Origin: Gaiellasilicea sp963731615
GTDB taxonomy: Bacteria > Actinomycetota > Thermoleophilia > Gaiellales > Gaiellaceae
Assembly (NCBI GenBank): GCA_963731615.1
Contig: CAVSWD010000005.1
Coordinates: 124,001-188,000 of the forward strand
Length of the DNA: 64,000 nucleotides
Direction: 5' to 3'
Position 1 is the stretch's first letter; each line of letters opens with the position of its first letter. The notes beneath the pieces were generated by a model. That model had not been told where the DNA came from, ran no database searches, and saw only the letters and a list, made by a program, of their open reading frames with translations. Positions 25,542-33,684 of the stretch are shown piece after piece. The position numbers and the translations under genes were made by a program.

Positions 25542-25895
25542 ATGCACATCGACAAGGATCTCGTCGCTGCCTCGGCGACGCCGCTCGTGCTCGCGATCCT
25601 GGCGGAGAGCGAGAGCTACGGCTACGCGATCCTGAAGCGTGTGCGTGCGCTCTCCGGGGGCGAGCTCGAGTGGAGCGACGGGATGCTGTACCCGCTGCTC
25701 CATCGCCTCCGCCGGCTCGGGTACGTGACGACGGAGTGGCGCACGCCGCCGGAGGGCCGGCGCCGCCAGTACTACAAGCTCACCGACGGCGGACGGGCGG
25801 CACTCGCGGATCAGCAGCGGCAGTGGGCGGCCGTCACCCGGGCGCTGAAGGACGTCTGGCCGGGCTCGGTGCTGACGGCTCTCGGCGAGGCGTGA
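25542..25895 (+). CDS. PadR family transcriptional regulator
   Basis: 117 residues. The winged-helix pattern is ATPLVLAILAESESYGYAIL, SDGMLYPLLHRLRRLGYVTT and RRRQYYKLTDGGRAAL, with a short C-terminal helix. This is subfamily PadR-s1-like. The ATG at 25542 is preferred over an upstream GTG. The stop overlaps a GTG (25892) of the next gene, so the two are cotranscribed, and a palindrome before the gene suggests autorepression. Confidence 0.92.
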   Translation: MHIDKDLVAASATPLVLAILAESESYGYAILKRVRALSGGELEWSDGMLYPLLHRLRRLGYVTTEWRTPPEGRRRQYYKLTDGGRAALADQQRQWAAVTRALKDVWPGSVLTALGEA

Positions 25896-25897
25896 AC

Positions 25898-27238
25898 ATG
25901 GAGAGCGTGGAGTCACAGATCGCGGAGTGGCGGGCTTACGTCGCGAACGCCCCCGGCGTCAACGGCCGCGATGTCGACGAGCTGGAGGACCATCTTCGTC
26001 ACCAGATCGCCGAGCTGAAAGCGGCCGGCCTCACCGCCGACGAGGGCTTCCTGATCGCCGTGAAACGGCTCGGGGACGTCGACGGCCTCTCCCGCGAGTA
26101 CGCGCGGGAGCACACCGGCCGACTCTGGAAGCAGCTCCTCGTGGGAGGTGAGGACGAGCAGGCGCGCTCGGCCGGCAGCTGGTTCGAGCCGCTCGCGTTC
26201 GCCGCGGCCGCGGCCGTCACGGTCCAGGTGGCGCGCCTGGCTGCAGACGCGCCCGACGAGGAGCCGACGTGGCTCGCGCGGAACGCCAGTCTGTTCGTGC
26301 TCCCGTTCCTGGCCGCGTTCTTCGCCCGCCGACGGCAACTCGACGCACGGGGATGGGCGCTGACAGCATTGCCGTTCGTCCTCGCTGCGCTCGTGGTCAA
26401 TCTCTACCCGTACGGCGTCGACTCGGCGACCGAGATCCTCGTCGCGCTCCACCTCCCCGTCGCGCTCTGGTTCGCGGTCGCCTACCCGTACATGAGCGGC
26501 ACGCTCCGATCGCACGAGCGGCGGATGGACTTCGTCCGCTTCACGGGCGAATGGTTCATCTACTACGTGCTGATCGCGCTCGGGGGCGGCGTGCTGATGG
26601 GGCTGACCGTCGCGATCCTCGAGCCGACGGGGGTCGACGTCGATCGGATCGCGGAGTGGGTGCTGCCGTCGGGAGCGGCGGGTGCGGTGATCGTGGCCGC
26701 CTGGCTCGTCGAATCGAAGCAGCGGGTCGTGGAGAACATGGCGCCGGTGCTGACGATGCTCTTCACGCCCCTGTTCGCGGTGATGCTGGCCGGCGCCGCC
26801 GTCGTCTACGCCGTGACCGGCCTCGGCGGCGCGTTCGATCGCGATCTCGTCAGCGTCCTCGACGGCCTGCTGGTCGTCGTGCTCGCGCTCGTCCTCTACG
26901 GGATGTCCGCGCGCGACCCGTCCACGTCGCCGAACTGGATGGACGGCATCCAGCTGGTCGCCGTCGTCAGCGCCCTCGTCCTCGACGTGATGGTGCTCGG
27001 CGCGATGATCGCTCGGATCGGCGAGCTCGGCTTCACCCCGAACCGAACGGCGGCACTCGGCCTCAACCTCGTCCTGCTCGTCAACCTCGCGGGAGCCGCC
27101 TGGCTCTCGGCCCGCTTCCTCAAGCGACGCAGCACGCTCCACCGGCTCGAGCGCTGGCAGACCACCTACCTCCCCGTCTTCGCCCTGTGGGCCGCCGCGG
27201 TGGTGGTCATCCTCCCGCCGCTCTTCGCTTTCGACTGA
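25898..27238 (+). CDS. PadR-partner membrane protein with helical N-terminal domain
   Basis: 446 residues from the ATG at 25898 (a GTG at 25892 would overlap the PadR stop as GTGA). The first ~80 residues are soluble and helical (DVDELEDHLRHQIAELKAAG, LIAVKRLGDVDGLSREYARE), resembling the permease-prefix/HAAS-type domains encoded beside PadR regulators. The rest has about 10 hydrophobic helices (LFVLPFLAAFFARRRQ, YYVLIALGGGVLMGLTVAIL, VLTMLFTPLFAVMLAGAAVV) with no known transport motif. Probably an envelope-stress or membrane sensor paired with PadR; the pairing is seen, the role is inferred. Confidence 0.7.
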   Translation: MESVESQIAEWRAYVANAPGVNGRDVDELEDHLRHQIAELKAAGLTADEGFLIAVKRLGDVDGLSREYAREHTGRLWKQLLVGGEDEQARSAGSWFEPLAFAAAAAVTVQVARLAADAPDEEPTWLARNASLFVLPFLAAFFARRRQLDARGWALTALPFVLAALVVNLYPYGVDSATEILVALHLPVALWFAVAYPYMSGTLRSHERRMDFVRFTGEWFIYYVLIALGGGVLMGLTVAILEPTGVDVDRIAEWVLPSGAAGAVIVAAWLVESKQRVVENMAPVLTMLFTPLFAVMLAGAAVVYAVTGLGGAFDRDLVSVLDGLLVVVLALVLYGMSARDPSTSPNWMDGIQLVAVVSALVLDVMVLGAMIARIGELGFTPNRTAALGLNLVLLVNLAGAAWLSARFLKRRSTLHRLERWQTTYLPVFALWAAAVVVILPPLFAFD

Positions 27239-27252
27239 AGTAGCATCGCGCC

Positions 27253-27918
27253 GTGCGCGAGTTGCGTCCGGGACTGTGGCACTGGCAGGCACCCCACCCC
27301 GGTTGGGAGGCCGGCGAGCCGTGGGACAAGAACGTCTCGTCCTACGCGATCGCCGACGACGAGCGCCTGCTGCTCTTCGACCCGCTGGGCGTGCCGAGCG
27401 AGATCGAGGCGCTCGCCGCCGAGCGCGAGACGGCGATCGTGCTCACCGCACCGTGGCACGAGCGCGACTCGGAGAGCCTGGTCGAGCGGCTCGGCGCGCC
27501 GGTCTACACCCCGCTGCCCGACAGTGCGCAGTTCCTCATGGACACGTACGGGCTCACCGCCGAGCAGGCCGGCGACGGCAGTCCCGACGTCGTCTGGCTG
27601 CTCCGCGAGGGCAAGGGCGAGGCACGACCGTACGCGGCGGGCGACCGGCTGCCCTTCGGCGCCGACGTGTTCCAGGGGCACAAGACGAACGACACCGTGC
27701 TCTGGGTCGAGAGCCAGCGAGCGGTCATCTCCGGCGACACGCTCGTCGACTTCGGCCAGGGCCTCGAGATCAACGAGCGGTGGCTCCAGCCCGGCGTGAC
27801 GCGCGAGAAGATCGCCGCGGGGCTGCGGCCGCTGCTCGAGCTGCCGGTCGAGCACGTGCTCGCGACGCACGGCGGGCCGAACGACCGGGCCGCGCTCGAG
27901 CGCGCGCTGTCCGCCTAG
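27253..27918 (+). CDS. Metallo-beta-lactamase-fold hydrolase-like protein
   Basis: 221 residues. The fold order is recognisable (SSYAIADDERLLLFDPLG, AIVLTAPWHERDSESLVERL, GHKTNDTVLWVESQRAVISGDTL, VEHVLATHGGPNDR), but the usual HxHxDH is reduced to WHERD. Metal binding may thus be partial or lost. TAGCAT (27241-27246) ends 6 bases before the GTG start at 27253, a clear leaderless layout. Related proteins are annotated as MBL-fold hydrolases of unknown substrate. Confidence 0.72.
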   Translation: MRELRPGLWHWQAPHPGWEAGEPWDKNVSSYAIADDERLLLFDPLGVPSEIEALAAERETAIVLTAPWHERDSESLVERLGAPVYTPLPDSAQFLMDTYGLTAEQAGDGSPDVVWLLREGKGEARPYAAGDRLPFGADVFQGHKTNDTVLWVESQRAVISGDTLVDFGQGLEINERWLQPGVTREKIAAGLRPLLELPVEHVLATHGGPNDRAALERALSA

Positions 27919-27922
27919 GCCG

Positions 27923-28342
27923 TTGCCACGAACCGGCTTCATCGACCACATCGGCATCGGCGTTCCCGACCTCGTCGCAGCGAAGGAGTACTACGACGAG
28001 CTCATGTCCGTCCTCGGACTCCGCGAGTGGTTCGAGACAGGCCCGGCAGGACCGCTCAACTACGGGCCGGACGGCGGTCTCGGCACTCAGCTGTTCTTCT
28101 ACCAGGCAGAGGAGCCGGGCGACTATTCACGCGGCCGCACGGGCCTCCATCATCTCGCGTTCCTGGTCGAGAGCCGGGCCGTCGTCCGGGAAGCGCACGA
28201 GTGGGCTCGTGGACGCGACGCCGTCGTCCTGGACGAACCGCGCGAGTTCCCGCAGTACGGGGAGCACTGCTTTGCAACGTACTGGCTCGATCCTCATGGC
28301 TTCAAGCTCGAGGCGGTTTGCCACACACCCGAAGAGCGTTAG
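27923..28342 (+). CDS. VOC family protein
   Basis: 139 residues. It starts with FIDHIGIGVPDLVAAKEYYD (first His), followed by GLHHLAFLVESRAVVREAHE (second His) and YWLDPHGFKLEAVCH (Glu), the pattern of lactoylglutathione-lyase-like VOC proteins. The start is an unusual TTG (27923), 5 bases after the previous stop, so it is likely translated from the same mRNA as the MBL-like gene. Substrate unknown. Confidence 0.84.
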   Translation: MPRTGFIDHIGIGVPDLVAAKEYYDELMSVLGLREWFETGPAGPLNYGPDGGLGTQLFFYQAEEPGDYSRGRTGLHHLAFLVESRAVVREAHEWARGRDAVVLDEPREFPQYGEHCFATYWLDPHGFKLEAVCHTPEER

Positions 28343-28373
28343 CGGTTCACGGATCGACTTCTAGCGGGCGAGC

Positions 28374-29102
28374 TCAGCCCGGACGCCGGGCGAAGAAGAC
28401 GAGCTCACGTCCGGGGCGGTCGGGGGCGTCCCGAACCGCGTCGACCTGATAGCCGCACGCGACGAGATCGGCCTCGACCTCCTCGCGCTCGCGAAACCGG
28501 AGCGTGGAGTCGAACGCCAAGCGTTCGCCATCCGACGCGAATACCGTCCACGAGCGGAAGGTCACGAGCGGGCTGCTCACGTCGACCACCTCATGCCAGC
28601 TCTCGACCGCCCCGACCCCGTCGATCTCGGTGGCGCCGTACGAGGCGGCGCGATTCCATCCCTCCCACGCGCGCGCTGCCGGGTCGCGAGTTTCGAGCAC
28701 GAGCTGACCGCCGGGCCGCAGCGCGTCGTGGATCCCGCGCAGCGTCGCCTCCCAGTCGCCGCGCTCGACGATCGCCTGCGCGACGTTGCCAGTCATGGTC
28801 GCGAGGTCGACCTGGAGCAGTGGCAGCGAGGTTGCGTCGCCGTGGAGCCAGCGGACGCGGTCGGCATCCGGCTTCGCCCGCGCCACCTCGAGCATCGCGA
28901 GCGCCGGATCGACACCGGCGACCTCGTAGCCGCGCTCGGCCAGCAGCAGCGCGAATGTTCCTGTCCCGCAGCCGACGTCCAGTACGCGCCGGGCACCCAG
29001 CTCTTCTGCGATCACTAGGTACACGGCGAGGTCGGTCCGGTCGGGATCGAGCGCGTCGTAGATCGCCGCGAGCCGGGGATGGTCGAAGCCGTCGTCGGCC
29101 AT
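28374..29102 (-). CDS. Class I SAM-dependent methyltransferase
   Basis: 242 residues. FDHPRLAAIYDALDPDRTDL is followed by motif I RRVLDVGCGTGTFALLLAER, motif II YEVAGVDPALAMLEVAR, WLHGDATSLPLLQVDLATM and DALRPGGQLVLETRDP. The C-terminal half (WTVFASDGERLAFDSTLRF, REREEVEADLVACGYQVD) matches actinobacterial Methyltransf_25-type proteins. It is convergent with the VOC gene and divergent from the cupin at 29137. Confidence 0.88.
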   Translation of the reverse strand: MADDGFDHPRLAAIYDALDPDRTDLAVYLVIAEELGARRVLDVGCGTGTFALLLAERGYEVAGVDPALAMLEVARAKPDADRVRWLHGDATSLPLLQVDLATMTGNVAQAIVERGDWEATLRGIHDALRPGGQLVLETRDPAARAWEGWNRAASYGATEIDGVGAVESWHEVVDVSSPLVTFRSWTVFASDGERLAFDSTLRFREREEVEADLVACGYQVDAVRDAPDRPGRELVFFARRPG

Positions 29103-29136
29103 TCGCCGGTCACGCTAACTGCAGTACGGTTTCCGG

Positions 29137-29673
29137 GTGACCGACCCCGTCCCCGAGGCGCAGTTGACGAAGACCGAGCTCGGGCTGATCGTCGAGAGCG
29201 ATGGCTGGTTCGTGCTCAACGCGCGCGACGCAACGTGGATCCGAAGCGAGGAGCGCGGCCAGGACACCGACTTCGAGGGCAAGCAGGAGTTCCCCGACCT
29301 CGGCTTTCGAATCCAGGTGGTTTCTCCCGGCCAGCGAGGCATCTACCACGGCGAGCGCGGCCAGGAGAACTTCCTCGTCGTCTCCGGCGAGTGTGTGCTC
29401 GTGATCGAAGGCCAGGAGCGCCGGCTGAAACCCTGGGACTTCGTCCACTGTCCGCCGTGGACGAGGCACGTCTTCGTCGGCGCCGGCGAAGGGCCGTGCG
29501 TGATCGTCATGACCGGCAGCCGAGCCGGCGGTTTCGAGGTCGTCTACGCAGTCGACGAGGTCGCGGCGAAGTACGGCGCGAGCGTGCTGGAGGAGACGTC
29601 GAAGTCGGACGAGGCCTATGCCGGCTTCGGACCGGAAGAGCGATCCGCGTACCGCGACGGGTGGCTGCCCTAG
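29137..29673 (+). CDS. Cupin domain protein
   Basis: 178 residues. The cupin core is YHGERGQENFLVVSGECVLV and LKPWDFVHCPPWTRHVFVG, with HxE and terminal His ligands. The N-terminal ~60 residues (GWFVLNARDATWIRSEERG, DFEGKQEFPDLGFRIQVV) and the tail (EVVYAVDEVAAKYGASVLEE) are conserved in a group of actinobacterial cupins. TACGGT (29125-29130) ends 6 bases before the GTG start, a leaderless layout. Substrate unknown. Confidence 0.83.
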   Translation: MTDPVPEAQLTKTELGLIVESDGWFVLNARDATWIRSEERGQDTDFEGKQEFPDLGFRIQVVSPGQRGIYHGERGQENFLVVSGECVLVIEGQERRLKPWDFVHCPPWTRHVFVGAGEGPCVIVMTGSRAGGFEVVYAVDEVAAKYGASVLEETSKSDEAYAGFGPEERSAYRDGWLP

Positions 29674-30059
29674 GAGGGTTTGGCAGCGTCGTACGGCTTG
29701 TAGCGGTGGTGCAGCAGAATCGCGTTCCCGTCCGGATCGCGGACACCGGCGCCGCGGCAGACGCCGGAATCCCACATCTCGTTGACCTGCACGCCCGCCG
29801 CCTCCAGCTTCGCTTTCGCCTCGGCGACGTCGGGGACGCGGAAGGCGAGCGTCCCTGGCGGCAACGGAGAGAACTCGTAGTCGTGCGTGTGCGGCGTCAT
29901 CACGGCGAGCGTCACGTTGCCGGCCTCGTACTCGACCCAGTCGTCGCCTGGCGAGTGCGGGTTCCGCTCGAGGCCCAGCACCTCGCCGTAGAAGTGGTTC
30001 GCCGCGTCCATGTCCGTCACCGGGACGCGGATGTAGTCGACTCGCTGCACGTCGATCAC
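29670..30059 (-). CDS. VOC family protein
   Basis: 129 residues from the GTG at 30059. DYIRVPVTDMDAANHFYGEV, GTLAFRVPDVAEAKAKLEAAG and RDPDGNAILLHHRYKPYD fit the VOC fold, although the first metal His is replaced by Arg (YIRVPV). The start overlaps the stop of the DHFR-like gene upstream (GTGA), so it is the second gene of a two-gene operon. Confidence 0.83.
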   Translation of the reverse strand: MIDVQRVDYIRVPVTDMDAANHFYGEVLGLERNPHSPGDDWVEYEAGNVTLAVMTPHTHDYEFSPLPPGTLAFRVPDVAEAKAKLEAAGVQVNEMWDSGVCRGAGVRDPDGNAILLHHRYKPYDAAKPS

Positions 30060-30661
30060 GAAGCCGTTACCTCCTCTGTGTTGGGCCGGTAAGTACAGAT
30101 GTGCACGCCCGTTCCGCTGGTCTCGCTGGAAACGAGCTCGAGCGGGCGCAACTCGCCGTCGTCCAGGAAGATCGACTTGCCGCCACCGAGGAGCACCGGC
30201 ATGACCATCAACCGCAGCTCGTCGACGAGGCCGTCGTCGAAGAGCGTCCGCACGAGTGTCGGGCTTCCCATCACCAGCACGTCGCCGCCGTCGGCGTCGC
30301 GCAGCTGTCGGATGCGGGCGACCGCTTCGCTGCCGGGGATCGGCGTGGTGTTGTCCCAAGTCAGCTCACCGTCGCTCAGCGTCGAGGTCACGACGTACTT
30401 CCGGATCGAGTTCATCCGGTCTGCGAACGGGTCGCCGGCCCGCTCGGGCCACGCCGCGGCCATCGTCTGCCATGTGCGCCGCCCGAACAGGAGCGCCTCG
30501 ACCCCGTTCAACGCCTCGTCGAAAGCGCCGCCTACCGCGTCGTCGAAGAACGGGTGCGACCAGCCGCCGTGAGCGAAGCCGCCCTCTGTGTCCTCGTCCG
30601 GTCCGCCTGGCGCCTGCACGACGCCGTCCAAGCTCATGAACTCGATGATCGCGATGCGCAT
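30056..30661 (-). CDS. Dihydrofolate-reductase-like (RibD C-terminal domain) protein
   Basis: 201 residues with RIAIIEFMSLDGVVQAPGG, ALLFGRRTWQTMAAAWPERA, NSIRKYVVTSTL, GDVLVMGSPTLVRTLFDDGL and LMVMPVLLGGGKSIF, the standard RibD_C/DHFR-like family. The ATG at 30661 is preceded by AAAGGAG. It is a second copy of the family after 23417-23992 but clearly divergent. Its stop overlaps the following VOC gene start. Confidence 0.88.
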   Translation of the reverse strand: MRIAIIEFMSLDGVVQAPGGPDEDTEGGFAHGGWSHPFFDDAVGGAFDEALNGVEALLFGRRTWQTMAAAWPERAGDPFADRMNSIRKYVVTSTLSDGELTWDNTTPIPGSEAVARIRQLRDADGGDVLVMGSPTLVRTLFDDGLVDELRLMVMPVLLGGGKSIFLDDGELRPLELVSSETSGTGVHICTYRPNTEEVTAS

Positions 30662-30697
30662 GGGCTCGCTCCTTTGCTCGTTTCGCGCACACCCATA

Positions 30698-31253
30698 GTG
30701 ACGATCGCCGCGTCCGGATTCATCGCCGACCGGCGCGAGCTCGAGAAGTACGACTTCGACGTGGAGCGGATCGCTACCGAGGGAACGGCCGCCGAGAAGG
30801 CCGTCGGAGAGCCATCGCCTGACGCACAGAAGGCCCAGGACCTCATTCACGCCTATGAGGCACGAGTGTGCGGAGTCGATCCGCCGCCGGCGGCAAACGT
30901 TGCCTACTGCGCGGCACGCACTGGCCACATTCGACGCCGAGCTCGAGAAGATCGCCTCCTCGCGCTTCGACCCGGATGTGATGCGGTCGATCCTGGAAGC
31001 GGACACGTTCACGGAAGCTCTCGACGCGCTGGACGAGTCAGCTCCCGCCGAGCTCGCGGCGGACGTCGCAGCCGAGACTGAGTGGTATCGCACCCGCTGG
31101 AGCGACGTCATTGCCGAGCACGGTCACGACATCCGGCACATCTGGGTGGACGGCACGCCCGAGGATCGGGCCGTGTTCGCCGAAATCCATCCGGATATTG
31201 TCGAGCACGCCGCCCGCACCACGGCCTACGAAGAGCAGGTCTGCGCGAGCTAG
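30698..31253 (+). pseudogene. Frameshifted protein with two repeated AYE-x-x-VC modules
   Basis: Two frames together encode a protein I do not recognise by name. The first part (GTG at 30698) reads ELEKYDFDVERIATEG to LIHAYEARVCGVDPPPAA. After a shift near 30910 the second part reads FDAELEKIASSRFDPDVM to TAYEEQVCAS and stops at 31253. Both halves end in the same AYE(A/E)(R/Q)VC pattern and have a similar DYD/GHD-x-R-x-I spacing, so this may be an internal duplication. There is no signal peptide, so the N-terminus may be missing. Similar cysteine-ended helical proteins occur in related actinobacteria. It may be intact if one base is miscalled. Confidence 0.4.
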
Positions 31254-31633
31254 CCGGCCAGCTCCCGTGTGTAGCCTTCTAGCGACCGGCGGTAGCGGTC
31301 GATCTCGGGCGCAGCAATGCGGGTGCGGGCGAGATCGAGAACGTCGACGAGCGCCTCGCGATCGCGCCCGCCCGTCGCGAGCGCGAACGCACGGAAGAGC
31401 CTGAGCGCCGCGTCGTCGGGGAAGCGCGCGACGGCGTCGTCGAACAACGCGATCGCTTCGTCGTTTCGGCCGACGTTCCGCAGCGAGCTGCCGAGCTGGA
31501 CGAGCGCGCGCGGGACGAGCGCGTCGGGGAGCCCGAGGACGAGCGCGCGCTCGTAGTGCGGGATCGCCTCCTCCGCGCGGCCCGCGGAGTCGTGCTCGCC
31601 CCCGAGCTCATACTCCCGTTCGGCGTCGTTCAT
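31250..31633 (-). CDS. Tetratricopeptide-repeat protein
   Basis: 127 residues with about three TPR units: DSAGRAEEAIPHYERALVLG, RALVQLGSSLRNVGRNDEAI, LFDDAVARFPDDAALRLFRA. A single-domain helical scaffold, probably cytosolic. The sequence is close to the small Tpr_5-type proteins common in actinobacteria. It overlaps the 3' end of the preceding plus-strand gene by 4 bases. Partner unknown. Confidence 0.82.
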   Translation of the reverse strand: MNDAEREYELGGEHDSAGRAEEAIPHYERALVLGLPDALVPRALVQLGSSLRNVGRNDEAIALFDDAVARFPDDAALRLFRAFALATGGRDREALVDVLDLARTRIAAPEIDRYRRSLEGYTRELAG

Positions 31634-31666
31634 CCCGAGATCGACGGGCTCGCTCGCCTTCCCGTG

Positions 31667-32014
31667 TCACGCATCGGGCTCAGCGTATGCGGCGGCGACG
31701 CTTTTCGGCACGACCATCGCCCACGCATCGATCACGAGCTCGCGTAGCTCGGTCTCGTCGAGCTCCGCCAGGCGGACGACCGCCCAGTTGTAACGGAGGT
31801 CCGAGTCGCGCGGGAGCATGAACTTGTGCGGCTCCGTCTCGACAAGCGCGTCCCGCCACTCCTTCGGGAAGGCGAACCCGAGCAGCGTCTCGTCGCGCGA
31901 GAACGCGAGGTAGACGATCCGGCCGACGCGGAACTTGACCCGGCCGCGCACGAACGCCTCGTACGACCGCGGCAACGTCGTCGCGACGGCGCGCACATCC
32001 TCGATCGTGACCAC
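31667..32014 (-). CDS. MmcQ/YjbR family protein
   Basis: 115 residues from the GTG at 32014. IEDVRAVATTLPRSYEAFVR, VGRIVYLAFSRDETLLGFAF, KEWRDALVETEPHKFMLPRD and LRYNWAVVRLAELDETELRE fit the MmcQ/YjbR fold (CyaY-like, proposed DNA-binding). The long frame upstream of the GTG is shadow of the plus-strand winged-helix gene. Function of the family is not settled. Confidence 0.87.
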   Translation of the reverse strand: MVTIEDVRAVATTLPRSYEAFVRGRVKFRVGRIVYLAFSRDETLLGFAFPKEWRDALVETEPHKFMLPRDSDLRYNWAVVRLAELDETELRELVIDAWAMVVPKSVAAAYAEPDA

Positions 32015-32020
32015 AGGAGC

Positions 32021-32069
32021 AGCGTAAACTCGCGCCGATGACCGACGGCTTAGGGCACGACGAGGACAT
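32021..32069 (+). pseudogene. Relic of the 5' end of the cupin gene at 33214
   Basis: GCAGCGTA-ACTCGCGCCGATGACCG-CGGCT matches, with two mismatches, the promoter, leader and first codons of the cupin gene at about 33195-33223. It is followed directly by GGCACGACGAGGACATGG, which matches 33369-33386 of the same gene exactly. The intervening ~145 bases are missing and a TAG follows early, so only a short remnant is left. TAAACT at 32025-32030 may still act as a -10 element for the gene at 32096. Confidence 0.45.
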
Positions 32070-32095
32070 GGCGTCCTTGGGGCTCTGAGCGGAGC

Positions 32096-33127
32096 GTGAC
32101 CGAGCTCGTCCTGACGTTGCGCGAGCTGAACCGCGCGACGCTCGCGCGGCAGCTGCTGCTGGAGCGGAAGCGGCTCCCGGCGACGGCGGTGATCGAGCGC
32201 CTCGTCGGGATGCAGGCGCAATGGCCGCCGGCGCCGTACGTCGGCATCTGGACGCGGACGACGAGCTTCAGGCGCGAGACGCTCGAACGCGAACTGGAAC
32301 GCGGATCCGTGCTGAAGGCGACCGTGATGCGGCAGACGCTGCATCTCGTCACCCGACGCGACTACGGAATCCTCCGGTCGGCGATGAGGGAGACGAACTT
32401 GGGGTGGGAATCGCCAACGGCGAAGCGGCTCGCGCCGTCGATGCGCGCGCTGGCCGAAACCGGACCCGTCACCACTGCAGAGGCACTCGAGGTGCTCGAG
32501 CGAGAGCAGGGGCTCACGGGCATCACGGCCCGCCGCGCCTGGAGCGCCGCGCGCGTGCGCGCGCACGTGCTGCACGACCCTGGGACAGCGCTCTGGGAGC
32601 CGCGGAACGTCGGCCGCTTCGTCGCGGTCGAGGAGCCGGAGGCGCACGTTCCGGACGAGGCGCGCGCCGAGATGATCCGCCGCTACCTCGCCGCGTTCGG
32701 CCCCTCCTCGCGCCGCGACATCAACGCGTGGTCGAAGATGGACATGCCCGGGATCCAGCGCGCGCTCGACTTGCTCGAGCCGCTGCGCCGCTTCCGCGAC
32801 GAGCAGGGTCGCGAGCTGCTCGACATCCCGCGAGCGCCGCTGCCGGCTGCCGACACGCCCGCCCCGGTCCGCTTCCTGCCGAAATGGGACAACGTGCTGC
32901 TCTCGTTCGCCGACCGCACGCGAGTGCTCCCGGAGGCCTACCGCAAGTCGGTGATCCGGATGAACGGCGACGTCGCACAGACGTTCCTCGTCGACGGCTT
33001 CGTCGCCGGCATCTGGCGTGTCGAGGACCGGCGCGTGGCACTCGAGCCGTTCGAGCCGCTTGCGCGGGCGGTCCAACGCGAGCTCGAGGACGAGGCCGGA
33101 CGACTGGAGGCGTTCCTCACGGGCTGA
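32096..33127 (+). CDS. Winged-helix DNA-binding domain protein (HTH_42/AlkZ-like)
   Basis: 343 residues. The pattern LTLRELNRATLARQLLLER, AVIERLVGMQAQWPPAPYVG, LKATVMRQTLHLVTRRDYGI, RRYLAAFGPSSRRDINAWS and PVRFLPKWDNVLLSFADR is typical of the HTH_42 family, related to the AlkZ/YcaQ DNA glycosylases that unhook interstrand crosslinks. The QAQ motif is present, as in AlkZ. The start is GTG 32096. A second, heavily frameshifted member is encoded at 36700-37711. Glycosylase activity is inferred from family only. Confidence 0.85.
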   Translation: MTELVLTLRELNRATLARQLLLERKRLPATAVIERLVGMQAQWPPAPYVGIWTRTTSFRRETLERELERGSVLKATVMRQTLHLVTRRDYGILRSAMRETNLGWESPTAKRLAPSMRALAETGPVTTAEALEVLEREQGLTGITARRAWSAARVRAHVLHDPGTALWEPRNVGRFVAVEEPEAHVPDEARAEMIRRYLAAFGPSSRRDINAWSKMDMPGIQRALDLLEPLRRFRDEQGRELLDIPRAPLPAADTPAPVRFLPKWDNVLLSFADRTRVLPEAYRKSVIRMNGDVAQTFLVDGFVAGIWRVEDRRVALEPFEPLARAVQRELEDEAGRLEAFLTG

Positions 33128-33213
33128 CTCAGGCCCGGGTCTCGTCGAGATGCTGCAGCAGCTTGTGCGCAGCGCGCTCGAGCGGTCTCGTCGAGCAGCG
33201 TAGACTCGCGCCG

Positions 33214-33684
33214 ATGACCGTCGGCTATCTCTACCTGCCCGAGACGGCCGAGCTGCGCTGGATGGGCGACGTCTTCACGTACTTCCTCGCGACGGGCGAG
33301 CAGACGGGAGATGCGTTCGCCCTGGTCGACGAGCAGGCCAAACGAGGGATGCGCGTCCCCCTGCATCGGCACGACGAGGACATGGAGTCGTTCTACGTGC
33401 TCGAGGGCGAGGTCACGCTCTTCATCGGCGACCAGCCGGGTGTCCGTGCAGGCGCCGGGTCGTTCGCGCACGTGCCCGGCGGCACTGTGCACGGCTTCCG
33501 CGTCGAGTCGGAGACCGCGCGCTACCTCATCCTGACGACCCCCCGGCACGGCGAGTTCTACCGCGCGATCACGCTCCCGGCCCAGCCGGACGGCTCACCG
33601 CCGCTCGAGTCGGTCGAGGGGCCGCAGATCAAGCAGGCCGGCCAGGACTACGGGATCGAGTTCGTCGGACCGCTTCCCGACTAG
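33214..33684 (+). CDS. Cupin domain protein
   Basis: 156 residues. VPLHRHDEDMESFYVLEGEV gives the HxH...E metal motif, and FAHVPGGTVHGFRVESE the last His. The C-terminal region (YRAITLPAQPDGSPPLE, DYGIEFVGPLP) matches quercetin-dioxygenase-like actinobacterial cupins. TAGACT (33201-33206) ends 7 bases before the ATG, leaderless. A decayed copy of its 5' end lies at 32021-32069. The substrate is unknown. Confidence 0.86.
   Translation: MTVGYLYLPETAELRWMGDVFTYFLATGEQTGDAFALVDEQAKRGMRVPLHRHDEDMESFYVLEGEVTLFIGDQPGVRAGAGSFAHVPGGTVHGFRVESETARYLILTTPRHGEFYRAITLPAQPDGSPPLESVEGPQIKQAGQDYGIEFVGPLPD

Noticed and set aside
25316..25897. N-terminal extension of the PadR-partner membrane protein frame
   Set aside because: It overlaps the padR gene in another frame and has no family similarity; the native start is at 25892 or 25898.
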